Source of the DNA: Granulicella sp. 5B5
GTDB lineage: Bacteria > Acidobacteriota > Terriglobia > Terriglobales > Acidobacteriaceae
Direction: 5' to 3'
DNA: 64,000 nucleotides
NCBI RefSeq assembly: GCF_014083945.1
Contig: NZ_CP046444.1
Coordinates: 2,232,001-2,296,000, forward strand
Shown: in pieces, positions 43,556 through 51,844 of the stretch
Position numbering within the stretch: the stretch's first letter is position 1
Layout: each line of letters starts with the position of its first letter
The notes under the pieces: generated by a model
The model's database searches: none
What the model was told of the DNA's origin: nothing
What the model saw: only the letters and a program-made list of their open reading frames with translations
Position numbers and translations under genes: made by a program

Positions 43556-44860
43556 CTAGCTGAAGCGCGTTTGCCGCCACAGCGCACAGCCGCCGCCGAG
43601 CAGAGCTGCGAGAAGAACGACGCATAGAGCGGCGACCCAATGCAGGTTCATCTGCAATGGAGGAACGAAGGCCTTTGATGCGAGCCAGATGAAGAGGCCC
43701 GTGGCGGAAGCGACGATGAGGACGTCCCACCAGCGGCGTCGCTGCTCGCGGGTGCCGAACTCGTCGCCGCTCTGCGCGAGCAGGACCTCGCGGTATTCGA
43801 GGCCGTAGCGTTCGCACTCACGTTCGAGGGCTTCATTGCGAGAGAGGTGTTCGCGTGTGGAGGCGACGGCGGTGCTGATGGCGAGAGCACCGAGGATCAT
43901 GAGGATAGAGCCGCCGAGGACGAGGGCGCGATGGGTGTGATCGGCGGTGGCCAGTTCGCCGAAGACGAGAGCGCCCCAGGCCAGTCCCCAGAGCTGGTTG
44001 GTGTTGGAGAGCGGGATGCCGCGACCGATGCCGAGGTACTTGGTGGCGAATTGCTGGAAGAGGTCTCCGACGACCCAGATGAAGCCGCCTAGGAAGAGCC
44101 AGAAGAGCAGATGCTGATTGCGCGTGAGTTGGAAGGCAGAGGAGTGGGCACCGCCGTCGAGTGTCCAGGTGAGGAGGAACATCATGCCGAGCTCGCCGAC
44201 GGTGAAGGCGGTGACGAAGGAGAGCGGGTTCATGCCGCTGAGATAGGCCTTGCGGTAGGGGACGTACATGGTGCCCCACATGAGGCTGGCGCCGGCTGCG
44301 GCGATGAGGCCTCGCCAGGCGTGAGGGGAGGTGGTGGAGCCGCCGTGGATGGTGCTGAAGCCGAGCATGATGGCCGCGATGACGATGAGCACTGTCCCGA
44401 GGATGACTTTGAGGAGATTCTTTGGGCCTGCGCCTTTGAGCTCGCGGAAGAGGAGGCGCGCCCAAAGGAGACCGATGAGTGAGTTGGTGTTCCAGAGAGG
44501 GAAGGCGGTGGCGAGACCGACGTCCCGGATGGCGAAGACGGTGAGGGTATTGGCGACGGCCCACAATGCTCCAGCGAGGACCGCCCAGACGATGAGGTGT
44601 TTGCGTGCGAAGAGGTCGGCGAAGACGTAGGTGGTGCCTTTGAGGAGCGTGGGGAATGTCCAGCGGGCAGCGAAGACGCCGGCGACCATGTAAAGGGAGA
44701 TGGCGAACGGCGAGAGGCCCGCGTCGACCAGCTTGGTGGGGGCTTCCGCGGCGCCGAGCCAGACGCCGGCGGCGAGCCCGCAGAGTACGCCCAGCGCGTG
44801 CAGAGAGCCGGTGGTGGCTACCTTGCGGGGTGTTGAGGTGATTGGGCTTTCCGTCGCCAT
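43556..44860 (-). CDS. GRP/RhaT-like sugar transporter
   Basis: A 434-residue membrane protein with about 10-12 helices. It matches the drug/metabolite-transporter superfamily branch of GRP (glucose/ribose porter) and RhaT sugar permeases: HALGVLCGLAAGVWLGAAEA, LATAFPLWNTNSLIGLLWAR, MWGTMYVPYRKAYLSGMNPL and GRGIPLSNTNQLWGLAWGAL. The two related NTN motifs (LWNTNSLIGLLW and LSNTNQLWGLAW) mark the two halves of the inverted repeat. An extra C-terminal segment with a charged stretch (RNEALERECERYGLEYREVL) and two helices is unusual. Next to GH105 and GH36 it probably imports the released monosaccharide. Not obviously in an operon: a 144-bp gap separates it from GH105. Confidence 0.87.
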   Translation of the reverse strand: MATESPITSTPRKVATTGSLHALGVLCGLAAGVWLGAAEAPTKLVDAGLSPFAISLYMVAGVFAARWTFPTLLKGTTYVFADLFARKHLIVWAVLAGALWAVANTLTVFAIRDVGLATAFPLWNTNSLIGLLWARLLFRELKGAGPKNLLKVILGTVLIVIAAIMLGFSTIHGGSTTSPHAWRGLIAAAGASLMWGTMYVPYRKAYLSGMNPLSFVTAFTVGELGMMFLLTWTLDGGAHSSAFQLTRNQHLLFWLFLGGFIWVVGDLFQQFATKYLGIGRGIPLSNTNQLWGLAWGALVFGELATADHTHRALVLGGSILMILGALAISTAVASTREHLSRNEALERECERYGLEYREVLLAQSGDEFGTREQRRRWWDVLIVASATGLFIWLASKAFVPPLQMNLHWVAALCVVLLAALLGGGCALWRQTRFS

Positions 44861-44895
44861 GCCGTCTCCGAGGTTTGCTGCGCGCAGGGCTGCAC

Positions 44896-45009
44896 TTAGT
44901 GGAGCAGAATCAGCAGAACGATGCCTGCGATTAGGACAAGGGCAGGGACCCAGAACTGGATATCGGTGAGGATTGCCTTGATCGTTTGCGGCCTGTTTTG
45001 TTGCGCCAT
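44896..45009 (-). CDS. Small single-pass membrane protein, 37 residues
   Basis: A start ATG at 45009 with GGGAG seven bases upstream gives MAQQNRPQTIKAILTDIQ then FWVPALVLIAGIVLLILLH. A basic, polar head is followed by one membrane helix ending at the C-terminus, as in tail-anchored small proteins. The frame extends upstream but the upstream part is not protein-like. The sequence looks conserved-type, and I recall similar short proteins in this lineage without known function. It lies 35 bp upstream of the sugar transporter gene on the same strand, so they may be co-transcribed. Confidence 0.65.
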   Translation of the reverse strand: MAQQNRPQTIKAILTDIQFWVPALVLIAGIVLLILLH

Positions 45010-45122
45010 GTGTTTACTCCCGCAGATGTCGATTGCACGCCTGAATATACATGCTGAGGGGCAGATGCTGTCCGGGTACCGTAGTGGCTCCGCAGGGCGC
45101 GTGTCAACTGATTGAAAAGGGA

Positions 45123-45136
45123 TGTAAGCGGTTGCG
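45123..45136. promoter_or_regulatory. LacI-like operator candidate upstream of inositol oxygenase
   Basis: TGTAAGCGGTTGCG fits the general LacI/GalR pattern TG-AA-CG-TT-CA with one mismatch. It shares the half-site ATGTAAGC with the operators at 36204 and 42151, but the other half differs. It lies about 90 bp before the inositol oxygenase start. Confidence 0.35.
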
Positions 45137-45225
45137 CATCGTCGCATAAAGCTGGTATTTCTTAGCGCGAGGATAGTGAGTGACTGCCGCTATCGTCTCC
45201 ACCTCCCCGATGTAAGGAGACAGCC

Positions 45226-46086
45226 ATGAATACGCCGACGACTCTGCTACAGCAACCGTTGCACGATCTGGATGAATGGGACGACTTTCTTGCCGGACGT
45301 TACAAGGAAGGCAAGAGCGAGGCGGAGTTTCGCCAGTACGATGCGGAGGCGACGCCGGGCGTGGCGGAATTCTATCGGCAGAACCACGAGAACATGACCG
45401 TCGAGTACGTGCTGGCGAAGGAGAAGGAGTACTTCAGCCTGCGGAAAGGGCAGAAGACGATCTGGGAGGCGGCGGAGTTTCTGAATACGCTGGTGGATGA
45501 CAGCGATCCGGATACGGACCTGACGCAGATTGAGCACCTGCTGCAGACCTCGGAGGCGATGCGCCACGACGGACAGCCACGGTGGATGGTGCTGACGGGG
45601 TTTATCCATGACCTGGGCAAGTGTCTTTGCCTGTATGGGGAGCCGCAGTGGGGCGTGGTGGGTGACACGTTTCCTGTGGGTTGTGCGTGGTCCAGGGATA
45701 TCGTGTTTCCTGAGTATTTTGCGAAGAACCCTGACCGCAATGTGCCGGAGTATCAGACGCGGTACGGCATCTACGAGCCGAACTGCGGGCTGGAGAACGT
45801 GCATATGTCGTTTGGGCATGATGGGTATATCGCCGAGGTGATGAAGCCGTATCTGCGCGATGAGTCGCTGTATATGCTGCGGTTCCACTCGTTCTATCCG
45901 TGGCACAAGCATGGGGCGTATGACCATCTGTGCACTGACAAGGACCGGTCGATGCTGGAGTGGGTGCTGAAGTTCAACCAGTACGACCTGTACTCGAAGG
46001 GGCACACGAAGCCGGACATGAAAGAGTTGAAGCCGTATTACGACGAGCTGTTTGCGGAGTTTCTGCCGGCGACGATTGCCTGGTAG
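45226..46086 (+). CDS. Myo-inositol oxygenase (MIOX)
   Basis: A 286-residue HD-like di-iron oxygenase. All metal-ligand motifs of animal and plant MIOX are present: TQIEHLLQTSEAMR (first His), GFIHDLGKCL (His-Asp), MSFGHDGYIAEV (His), LRFHSFYPWHKHGAYDHLC (His) and KFNQYDLYSK (Asp). The substrate loop FAKNPDRNVPEYQTRYGIYE is also kept. The enzyme cleaves myo-inositol with O2 to D-glucuronate. MIOX is best known from eukaryotes; bacterial copies are scattered. A downstream uronate isomerase or epimerase is not in this window. GGAG lies six bases before the ATG. It is followed 64 bp later by hyuA on the same strand. Confidence 0.94.
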   Translation: MNTPTTLLQQPLHDLDEWDDFLAGRYKEGKSEAEFRQYDAEATPGVAEFYRQNHENMTVEYVLAKEKEYFSLRKGQKTIWEAAEFLNTLVDDSDPDTDLTQIEHLLQTSEAMRHDGQPRWMVLTGFIHDLGKCLCLYGEPQWGVVGDTFPVGCAWSRDIVFPEYFAKNPDRNVPEYQTRYGIYEPNCGLENVHMSFGHDGYIAEVMKPYLRDESLYMLRFHSFYPWHKHGAYDHLCTDKDRSMLEWVLKFNQYDLYSKGHTKPDMKELKPYYDELFAEFLPATIAW

Positions 46087-46150
46087 TTGCGCCGACGGTT
46101 GTTCCAGACCTGCGATGCTGCGAAGATTGTGGCAAACAGGTTGAGGGACG

Positions 46151-48115
46151 ATGCGGATAGCGATCGATACAGGCGGAACGTTTACGGACATCGTGTATCT
46201 GCACGAGGGGCGGCTGGCGGTGCTGAAGGTGCTGTCGACGCCAGCCGATCCGGGCAGAGCTGTGATGGCCGGGTTGGCACAGCTGACGCCTGGAAGTGGC
46301 GTGGTGGTGCGCCATGGAACAACGGTGGCGACGAATGCAATGCTCGAGCGCAAGGGCGCGCGCGTTGCGTTTTTGACGACGAAGGGGTTCGAAGACACGA
46401 TTGCGATTGGGCGGCAGGCGAGGCCGAAGCTCTATGACTGGAACCAGCCGGTGCCGGAGTGCCTGGTTGCGGCAGAGTGCAGGTTTGGGGTTGCGGAGCG
46501 GGTGGGCGCGAGCGGCGAGTTGTTGAAGGCTGTCGATGCTGAAGAGTTGCGTGCGCTTTGCGATGCAATTGCAGCGAGTGGGGTTGAGGCGGTTGCCGTG
46601 TCGCTGTTGTTTTCGTTTGCGAATGCGGAGAATGAGCGGAGAGTTGCGGACGCGTTGAAGACGCTGGGTGTGCCGCTGTCGATCTCGTCGAAGATTCTGC
46701 CGGAGTTTCGTGAGTTCGAGCGTGCGTCGACGGTGGTTGCGAATGCGTATGTTGCGCCGAAGGTTGGGTCGTACATCAAGGCACTTGCGGAGGATATTGC
46801 GCGGGAGTATGCGGGTGGGCGGTTGGAGGTGATGCAGTCATCGGGTGGGATCATCTCGGCGCGGGTTGCGGCGGAGGAGCCGGTGCGGACGATGCTCTCG
46901 GGGCCCGCGGGTGGTGTGATCGGGGCGTACAAACTGGCACAGCTTGCGGGTTTCGATCGGATTATCGGGTTTGATATGGGTGGGACTTCGACCGATGTTT
47001 GCCTGGTAGACGCGAGTGCAGGCGGGTTGCGGATCAGCAATGAGTCGATGATTACGGGCGTTCCGGTGGGTGTGCCGATGCTGGATATTCATACGGCGGG
47101 AGCGGGTGGCGGGTCGATTGCGGAGTTCGATGCGGGCGGACTGCTGCATGTGGGGCCGGAGTCGGCGGGGTCCGATCCGGGGCCGGTGTGCTTTGGGCGT
47201 GGGATAAGGCCGACGGTGACGGACGCGAACCTTGTGCTGGGAAGGCTGGATACGAGCCGGTTTCTGGGCGGGACGGTGAGCCTTGATCGTGATCGCGCTG
47301 TGGAGTGGATGGAAGAAGCGAAGGGCGAGCTCGCGTCGGTGGAGGCATTTGCGACGGGGATTCTGCGGGTGATTGAGACTTCGATGGAGAAGGCGATTCG
47401 CGTGATCTCGGTGGAGCGGGGATATGATCCGCGTGACTTTACGCTGGTGGCGTTTGGCGGTGGCGGGCCGCTGCATGCGTGTGCGCTGGCGCGAGCGTTG
47501 CAGGTGCCGCGCGTGCTTGTGCCGGCGCTGCCGGGGGCGTTGTCGGCAGTGGGGATTCTGCTTGCCGATACCGTGCGTGAGTACTCGCGCACGGTGATGC
47601 GTGCGAGCGGTGCGGATTTGGAAGATGTGTTTGTTGCGATGGAAGTGGAGGGGCGCGCGGAGTTCAATACGGATGGGCTTGAAGGTGTAGCGTTTCGTTC
47701 GGTGGATCTGCGCTATGCGGGGCAGGGGTATGAGTTGAACCTGCCGTATGAGCCGGAGATGCTGGATGCGTTCCATGCGCTGCATAAGAGGCGGTATGGG
47801 TTTGCGAACGAGCAGCGTGCGGTGGAGATTGTGAATGTGCGCGTGAGACTGGTGGCTGCTGCGGAGCCGTTTGAGCCGAGTCGCGAGAGCGTTGTTGAGA
47901 GCGATGGGGCAGATGCGCTGGCGGGGACGCGTCGGGTGTACTTCGAAGGCGTGCCGCACGAGACGCGACTGTATGAGCGGGCGAAGCTGCATGCGGGCGA
48001 TACATTTGCAGGGCCGGCGATTGTGAGCGAGTACAGCTCGGCGACGATTCTGCCGCCAGGCGATGTGCTGCGTGTGGATGAGCTGGGAAACCTGGTGATC
48101 GAGGTGCATGGATGA
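46151..48115 (+). CDS. hyuA: Hydantoinase/oxoprolinase subunit A (HyuA)
   Basis: A 654-residue protein with actin-like ATPase folds. The N-terminal phosphate loop is IAIDTGGTFTDIVYLHEG, followed by VRHGTTVATNAMLERKGA, LSGPAGGVIGAYKLA, GFDMGGTSTDVCLVD and FGGGGPLHACALARAL. HyuA and HyuB together form ATP-dependent hydantoinases, N-methylhydantoinases, 5-oxoprolinases or acetone carboxylase-like enzymes. Substrate is not fixed by sequence, but the partner MFS transporter suggests uptake of a hydantoin, pyroglutamate or a related lactam. The gene overlaps hyuB by four bases (ATGA). Confidence 0.93.
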   Translation: MRIAIDTGGTFTDIVYLHEGRLAVLKVLSTPADPGRAVMAGLAQLTPGSGVVVRHGTTVATNAMLERKGARVAFLTTKGFEDTIAIGRQARPKLYDWNQPVPECLVAAECRFGVAERVGASGELLKAVDAEELRALCDAIAASGVEAVAVSLLFSFANAENERRVADALKTLGVPLSISSKILPEFREFERASTVVANAYVAPKVGSYIKALAEDIAREYAGGRLEVMQSSGGIISARVAAEEPVRTMLSGPAGGVIGAYKLAQLAGFDRIIGFDMGGTSTDVCLVDASAGGLRISNESMITGVPVGVPMLDIHTAGAGGGSIAEFDAGGLLHVGPESAGSDPGPVCFGRGIRPTVTDANLVLGRLDTSRFLGGTVSLDRDRAVEWMEEAKGELASVEAFATGILRVIETSMEKAIRVISVERGYDPRDFTLVAFGGGGPLHACALARALQVPRVLVPALPGALSAVGILLADTVREYSRTVMRASGADLEDVFVAMEVEGRAEFNTDGLEGVAFRSVDLRYAGQGYELNLPYEPEMLDAFHALHKRRYGFANEQRAVEIVNVRVRLVAAAEPFEPSRESVVESDGADALAGTRRVYFEGVPHETRLYERAKLHAGDTFAGPAIVSEYSSATILPPGDVLRVDELGNLVIEVHG

Positions 48116-49722
48116 ATGAGGCCGCGCTGAACGCGATTGAGCTGGCGATTTTTCAGAGCAGCGTCCACTCGATTGCCGAGGAGATGGGAGCTGCGCTGCG
48201 GCGGACGGCGATCTCGCCGAACATCAAGGAGCGGCGTGACTATTCGTGCGCACTGTTTGATAGCGAGCGGCGGGTGATTGCGATGGGCGACCACATGCCG
48301 GTACACCTGGGGTCGATGCAGCTTTCGGTGGAAGCGGCGGTGGCGCGGCTGACGTTGAAGGAGGGTGATATTGCGATATTGAATGATCCGTATGCGGGTG
48401 GCACGCACCTGCCGGACATCACGATGGTGCTGCCGATCTTTGTGGAAGGCGAGACTAGGCCTTCGTTCTATGCGGCGGCGCGCGCGCACCATGCGGATGT
48501 TGGCGGTATGTTTGCGGGGTCGATGGGACCGGCGCGCGAGATATGCCAGGAGGGGATTCGGATTCCGCCGGTGCACCTGATGCATGCGGGTGCGATGAAC
48601 GAGGCGGTGCTGGATTTGATTCTGCATAACGTGCGCACGCCGGGGGAGCGTGAGGGCGATCTTGCGGCGCAGATCGGCGCGTGTCGCGTGGGCGAGCGGC
48701 GGTTGAAGGACCTGGTGGCGAAGTATGGGCTGGCGAAGCTGAGGGAGTTGTCGCGCGAGTTGCTGGCCTACTCGGAGCGGCTGATGCGAGCGGAGCTGAG
48801 CAAGCTGCCTGCAGGGACGTTTGCGGCGGAGGACTTTATGGACTCCGATGGGATTACGGATGAGCCGATTCGGATTGCGGTGGCGGTAATGCTTGATCCT
48901 GTGAACGGTGCGGCTGCGATTGATTTCAGTGGGACGTCGCCGCAGGTGGCGGGGAGTATCAATGCGGTGTATGCGATCACGTACTCGGCTTGCTTCTATG
49001 TGTTTCGATGCCTGTTGGGCGATGCGGCACCGGCGACGGCTGGGTTGATGCAGTCGATTGCGGTGAGCGCGCCGGTGGGGTCGTTTGTGAATGCGCGGAT
49101 GCCGGCGGCGGTTGCGGGAGGTAATGTTGAGGCGAGTCAGAGAATCGTAGATGTGTTGCTGAAGGCGTTGGCGAAGGCTGCGCCTGAGCGGGTTCCGGCG
49201 GCTAGTTATGGCTCGATGAGCAACCTTACGATTGGTGGGTGGGACACGCGCAAGGACGCGCCGTTTACTTATTATGAGACGACGGCAGGCGGGATGGGCG
49301 CGCGGCCGGGGTTGGATGGGATATCTGGGATTCACTGCCATATGACGAATTCGTTGAATACTCCGATTGAGGCGCTGGAGTATGCGTATCCGTTTCGGGT
49401 GCGGTCGTATGGGTATCGCAAAGGCTCGGGTGGTACGGGTGAGTTTGTGGGTGGTGATGGGCTAGTGCGCGAGATTGAGCTGCTGGATGATGCGCAGGTG
49501 ACGCTGCTGTGCGATCGGCAGAGGTTCCAGCCGTATGGGCTGAGTGGTGGTGATGGCGGCGCGGTGGGGCTGGTGCGGTTAGAGCATCCGGATGGCAGTG
49601 CGGAGGTGCTGCCAGGCAAGTGCAGCGTCCATGCGAAGCGCGGTGATGTGATCCATATGGAGACGCCGGGTGGTGGTGGTTGGGGCGATTCTGCGAAGCG
49701 GGTGAAGGATGGGACGCGGTGA
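48112..49722 (+). CDS. hyuB: Hydantoinase/oxoprolinase subunit B (HyuB)
   Basis: A 536-residue partner of HyuA. Typical motifs: VHSIAEEMGAALRRTAISPN, KERRDYSCALFDSERRVIAM, GDHMPVHLGSMQLSVEAAVA, NDPYAGGTHLPDITMVLPIF, AARAHHADVGGMFAGSMGP and the C-terminal ETPGGGGWGD. The His/Asp-rich HADVGG block is thought to hold metal. The start ATG at 48112 overlaps hyuA; the stop overlaps the start of the transporter gene (GTGA), so three proteins are translationally coupled. With HyuA it would open a cyclic amide at the cost of ATP. Confidence 0.94.
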   Translation: MNEAALNAIELAIFQSSVHSIAEEMGAALRRTAISPNIKERRDYSCALFDSERRVIAMGDHMPVHLGSMQLSVEAAVARLTLKEGDIAILNDPYAGGTHLPDITMVLPIFVEGETRPSFYAAARAHHADVGGMFAGSMGPAREICQEGIRIPPVHLMHAGAMNEAVLDLILHNVRTPGEREGDLAAQIGACRVGERRLKDLVAKYGLAKLRELSRELLAYSERLMRAELSKLPAGTFAAEDFMDSDGITDEPIRIAVAVMLDPVNGAAAIDFSGTSPQVAGSINAVYAITYSACFYVFRCLLGDAAPATAGLMQSIAVSAPVGSFVNARMPAAVAGGNVEASQRIVDVLLKALAKAAPERVPAASYGSMSNLTIGGWDTRKDAPFTYYETTAGGMGARPGLDGISGIHCHMTNSLNTPIEALEYAYPFRVRSYGYRKGSGGTGEFVGGDGLVREIELLDDAQVTLLCDRQRFQPYGLSGGDGGAVGLVRLEHPDGSAEVLPGKCSVHAKRGDVIHMETPGGGGWGDSAKRVKDGTR

Positions 49723-50963
49723 GCGGCGAGGCGGGCGCTACGACTGACGGCGGGTTGTGGATCGGGCAGCTAGATGGGGCTGAACGCTCTGCGCTGGTGG
49801 GTACGTTTGCAGGGTGGATGCTCGATGGGCTGGACGTGATGATCTACAGCTTTGTGCTGCCGAGCCTGATTGCGTTGTGGCAGATGAGCAAGGGTGAAGC
49901 GGGGTTGCTGGGGACTTCGGCACTGCTGCTGTCGTCGCTGGGTGGATGGATTGCGGGGGTTGCGGCGGACAGGTTTGGGCGTGTGCGAGTGCTGCAACTG
50001 ACGATCGTCTGGTTTGCGGTGTTCACGTTTTTGAGTGGGTTTGCGCAGAACTTTGAGCAGCTGCTGGTGCTGCGTGGACTGCAGGGGCTGGGGTTTGGAG
50101 GTGAGTGGGCTGTTGGCTCCGTGCTGATCGGAGAAGCGATACGGCCGCGGTTTCGTGGGCGCGCGGTGGGAACGGTGCAGAGCGGATGGGCGATTGGGTG
50201 GGGCATTGCTGCGGCCTGCTACACGGTGTTCTTTGCGGTGATGCCGCAGCATATTGCGTGGCGTGCGATGTTCTGGGTCGGGCTGATTCCTGCGGGGCTG
50301 GCGGTGTATGTGCGCAGGCATGTGAAGGAGCCGGAGCTGCATGTGAAGACAATGGCCGCGCCGCGGAAGAGTGTGCTGGAGATCTTCTCGGTGGGGATGC
50401 TGCGGACGACGCTGCTGGCGTCGCTGGTGGCGTTGGGGGCTCAGGGTGGGTACTACGCGATCAATACGTGGCTGCCGCTGTACCTGAATGCGCGTGGGCT
50501 TTCGGTGACGCACACGGGGATGTACCTGATGGTGGTGATTGGCGGGTCGTTTGCCGGGTATCTGGTGAGCGCGCATCTGGCGGACAAGCTGGGTCGCAGA
50601 GTGACACTGGTGCTGTTTGCGGTGGGCGCGTTTGTGACGGTGTTCTTCTACACGGCGTTTCCGATTGGCGACCGCGCTACGCTGCTGCTCGGGTTTCCGC
50701 TGGGGTTCTTTCCTTCGGGGTCGTTCAGCCCGATGGGCGCGTTTTTTACGGAGCTGTTTCCGACTTCGGTGCGTGGATCGGGGCAGGGGTTTTCGTACAA
50801 CCTGGGGCGCGGCGTGGGAGCAGTGTTCCCGACGCTCGTGGGGTACTTCAGTGTGCGGATGAAGCTGGGGCACGCGATTGCGTTGTTCGCAATCTGCGCG
50901 TACCTGCTGATGATTGTGGGCGTGCTGCTGCTGCCGGAGACGCGCGAGGCGGAACTGCGTTAG
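49719..50963 (+). CDS. MFS transporter, SHS/AAHS-type
   Basis: A 414-residue, 12-helix major facilitator. TM1 carries GWMLDGLDVMIYSFVLPSLI, typical of the sialate/aromatic-acid H+ symporter branch; motif A-like ADRFGRVRVLQLTIVW follows, then LRGLQGLGFGGEWAVGSVL and RRFRGRAVG-like RPRFRGRAVGTVQSG. The GTG at 49719 overlaps the hyuB stop by four bases and has AAGGA upstream. It likely imports the substrate of HyuAB, for example 5-oxoproline, hydantoin or carbamoyl compounds (inference from operon). Its stop overlaps the stop of the convergent bufC-like gene: bases 50960-50963 (TTAG) serve TAG on one strand and TAA on the other. Confidence 0.92.
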   Translation: MSGEAGATTDGGLWIGQLDGAERSALVGTFAGWMLDGLDVMIYSFVLPSLIALWQMSKGEAGLLGTSALLLSSLGGWIAGVAADRFGRVRVLQLTIVWFAVFTFLSGFAQNFEQLLVLRGLQGLGFGGEWAVGSVLIGEAIRPRFRGRAVGTVQSGWAIGWGIAAACYTVFFAVMPQHIAWRAMFWVGLIPAGLAVYVRRHVKEPELHVKTMAAPRKSVLEIFSVGMLRTTLLASLVALGAQGGYYAINTWLPLYLNARGLSVTHTGMYLMVVIGGSFAGYLVSAHLADKLGRRVTLVLFAVGAFVTVFFYTAFPIGDRATLLLGFPLGFFPSGSFSPMGAFFTELFPTSVRGSGQGFSYNLGRGVGAVFPTLVGYFSVRMKLGHAIALFAICAYLLMIVGVLLLPETREAELR

Positions 50964-51844
50964 GCAGCCGGTTCGGGTTTGCAGAACCAGCCGAGCTCGG
51001 CGGCGTGCGCGAAGGTCTCCTGGATCTTTGCGGCCTGCTGCCCAGGAGTGAGGCGGCTGCGGTGGAAGGCTTTGCTGAGGGCCTCGCCGAGTGTTTCGCC
51101 ATCGCGAAGGGCAGTGAGGATGGCGCTGGCTTCGCGCTCGATGCGGCGGTAGTAGACGATGTCGTCGTAGCGATGCACGGCGAGGTAGACGGCTTCGCGC
51201 TTCATGGCGGGCAGGCGCATGCGCTTCACTTCTTTGCGTTGCATGGAGGCGTTGCTGGCGACCTCGGTTTCGGGCGCGTCGCGGCGCACGATGAGGACCA
51301 GCTCGTCGACTGGATAACGCAGCTGAAGCAGTTGCAGATGCGGCTGAAGCGTGAGGCGCGTGTCAGGGCCGATGGCGTGCAGGTCTTCGGCGGTGAGCGG
51401 CGGGTGGCGAAGGCTGTCGAAGGCTTCGACGTAGGCCCACTCGAGCGCGGTGACATCGAGGGAGAGCTGGTGACGGCGACCGGTGAACTCGGGGTGCTCG
51501 CGCAGCCAGGTGGGCAGCTTCTTGCCAATGTCGCGGAGCGTCCACGAGGTGGATGGGTTCTCGCGGAGGTAGGCGAGGACGAGCGCGTCGAACTTCTTTT
51601 CGCCGAGAAGAGCGTTGAGCGCGGGGAAGTCTTCAGAGACTGCCTCGATAACACGGAACCAGTACTGACGGTTGTAGATCTCGAGGCGCTCGAAGGAGCT
51701 GAGGCGATCGTTGGGCTTGATGTAGCTGTCGGCGATCCGGTCGAGCGAGGTGCCGTCTTCGGTGGTCTGCTGCATGTCGAAGTCGTCGGTCAGGGGACGG
51801 CGAACGTCCTCGGACATGCGGCGCTGCAGTTCGAGGAGCGTCAT
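50960..51844 (-). CDS. DUF2063 partner protein of MNIO enzyme (BufC/HvfC-like)
   Basis: A 294-residue protein of the HvfC/BufC family, which carries the DUF2063 'putative DNA-binding' N-terminal domain. Visible signatures: LLELQRRMSEDVRRPL, SSFERLEIYNRQYWFRVIEA, VSEDFPALNALLGEKKFDAL, AYLRENPSTSWTLRDIGKKL, and the C-terminal ILTALRDGETLGEALSKAF. In bufferin and related RiPP systems this partner binds the precursor leader or the MNIO enzyme and is required for modification (established for some members). Its start overlaps the stop of the DUF692 gene by four bases (ATGA). Cytosolic. The end overlaps the transporter gene stop on the other strand. Confidence 0.92.
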   Translation of the reverse strand: MTLLELQRRMSEDVRRPLTDDFDMQQTTEDGTSLDRIADSYIKPNDRLSSFERLEIYNRQYWFRVIEAVSEDFPALNALLGEKKFDALVLAYLRENPSTSWTLRDIGKKLPTWLREHPEFTGRRHQLSLDVTALEWAYVEAFDSLRHPPLTAEDLHAIGPDTRLTLQPHLQLLQLRYPVDELVLIVRRDAPETEVASNASMQRKEVKRMRLPAMKREAVYLAVHRYDDIVYYRRIEREASAILTALRDGETLGEALSKAFHRSRLTPGQQAAKIQETFAHAAELGWFCKPEPAA

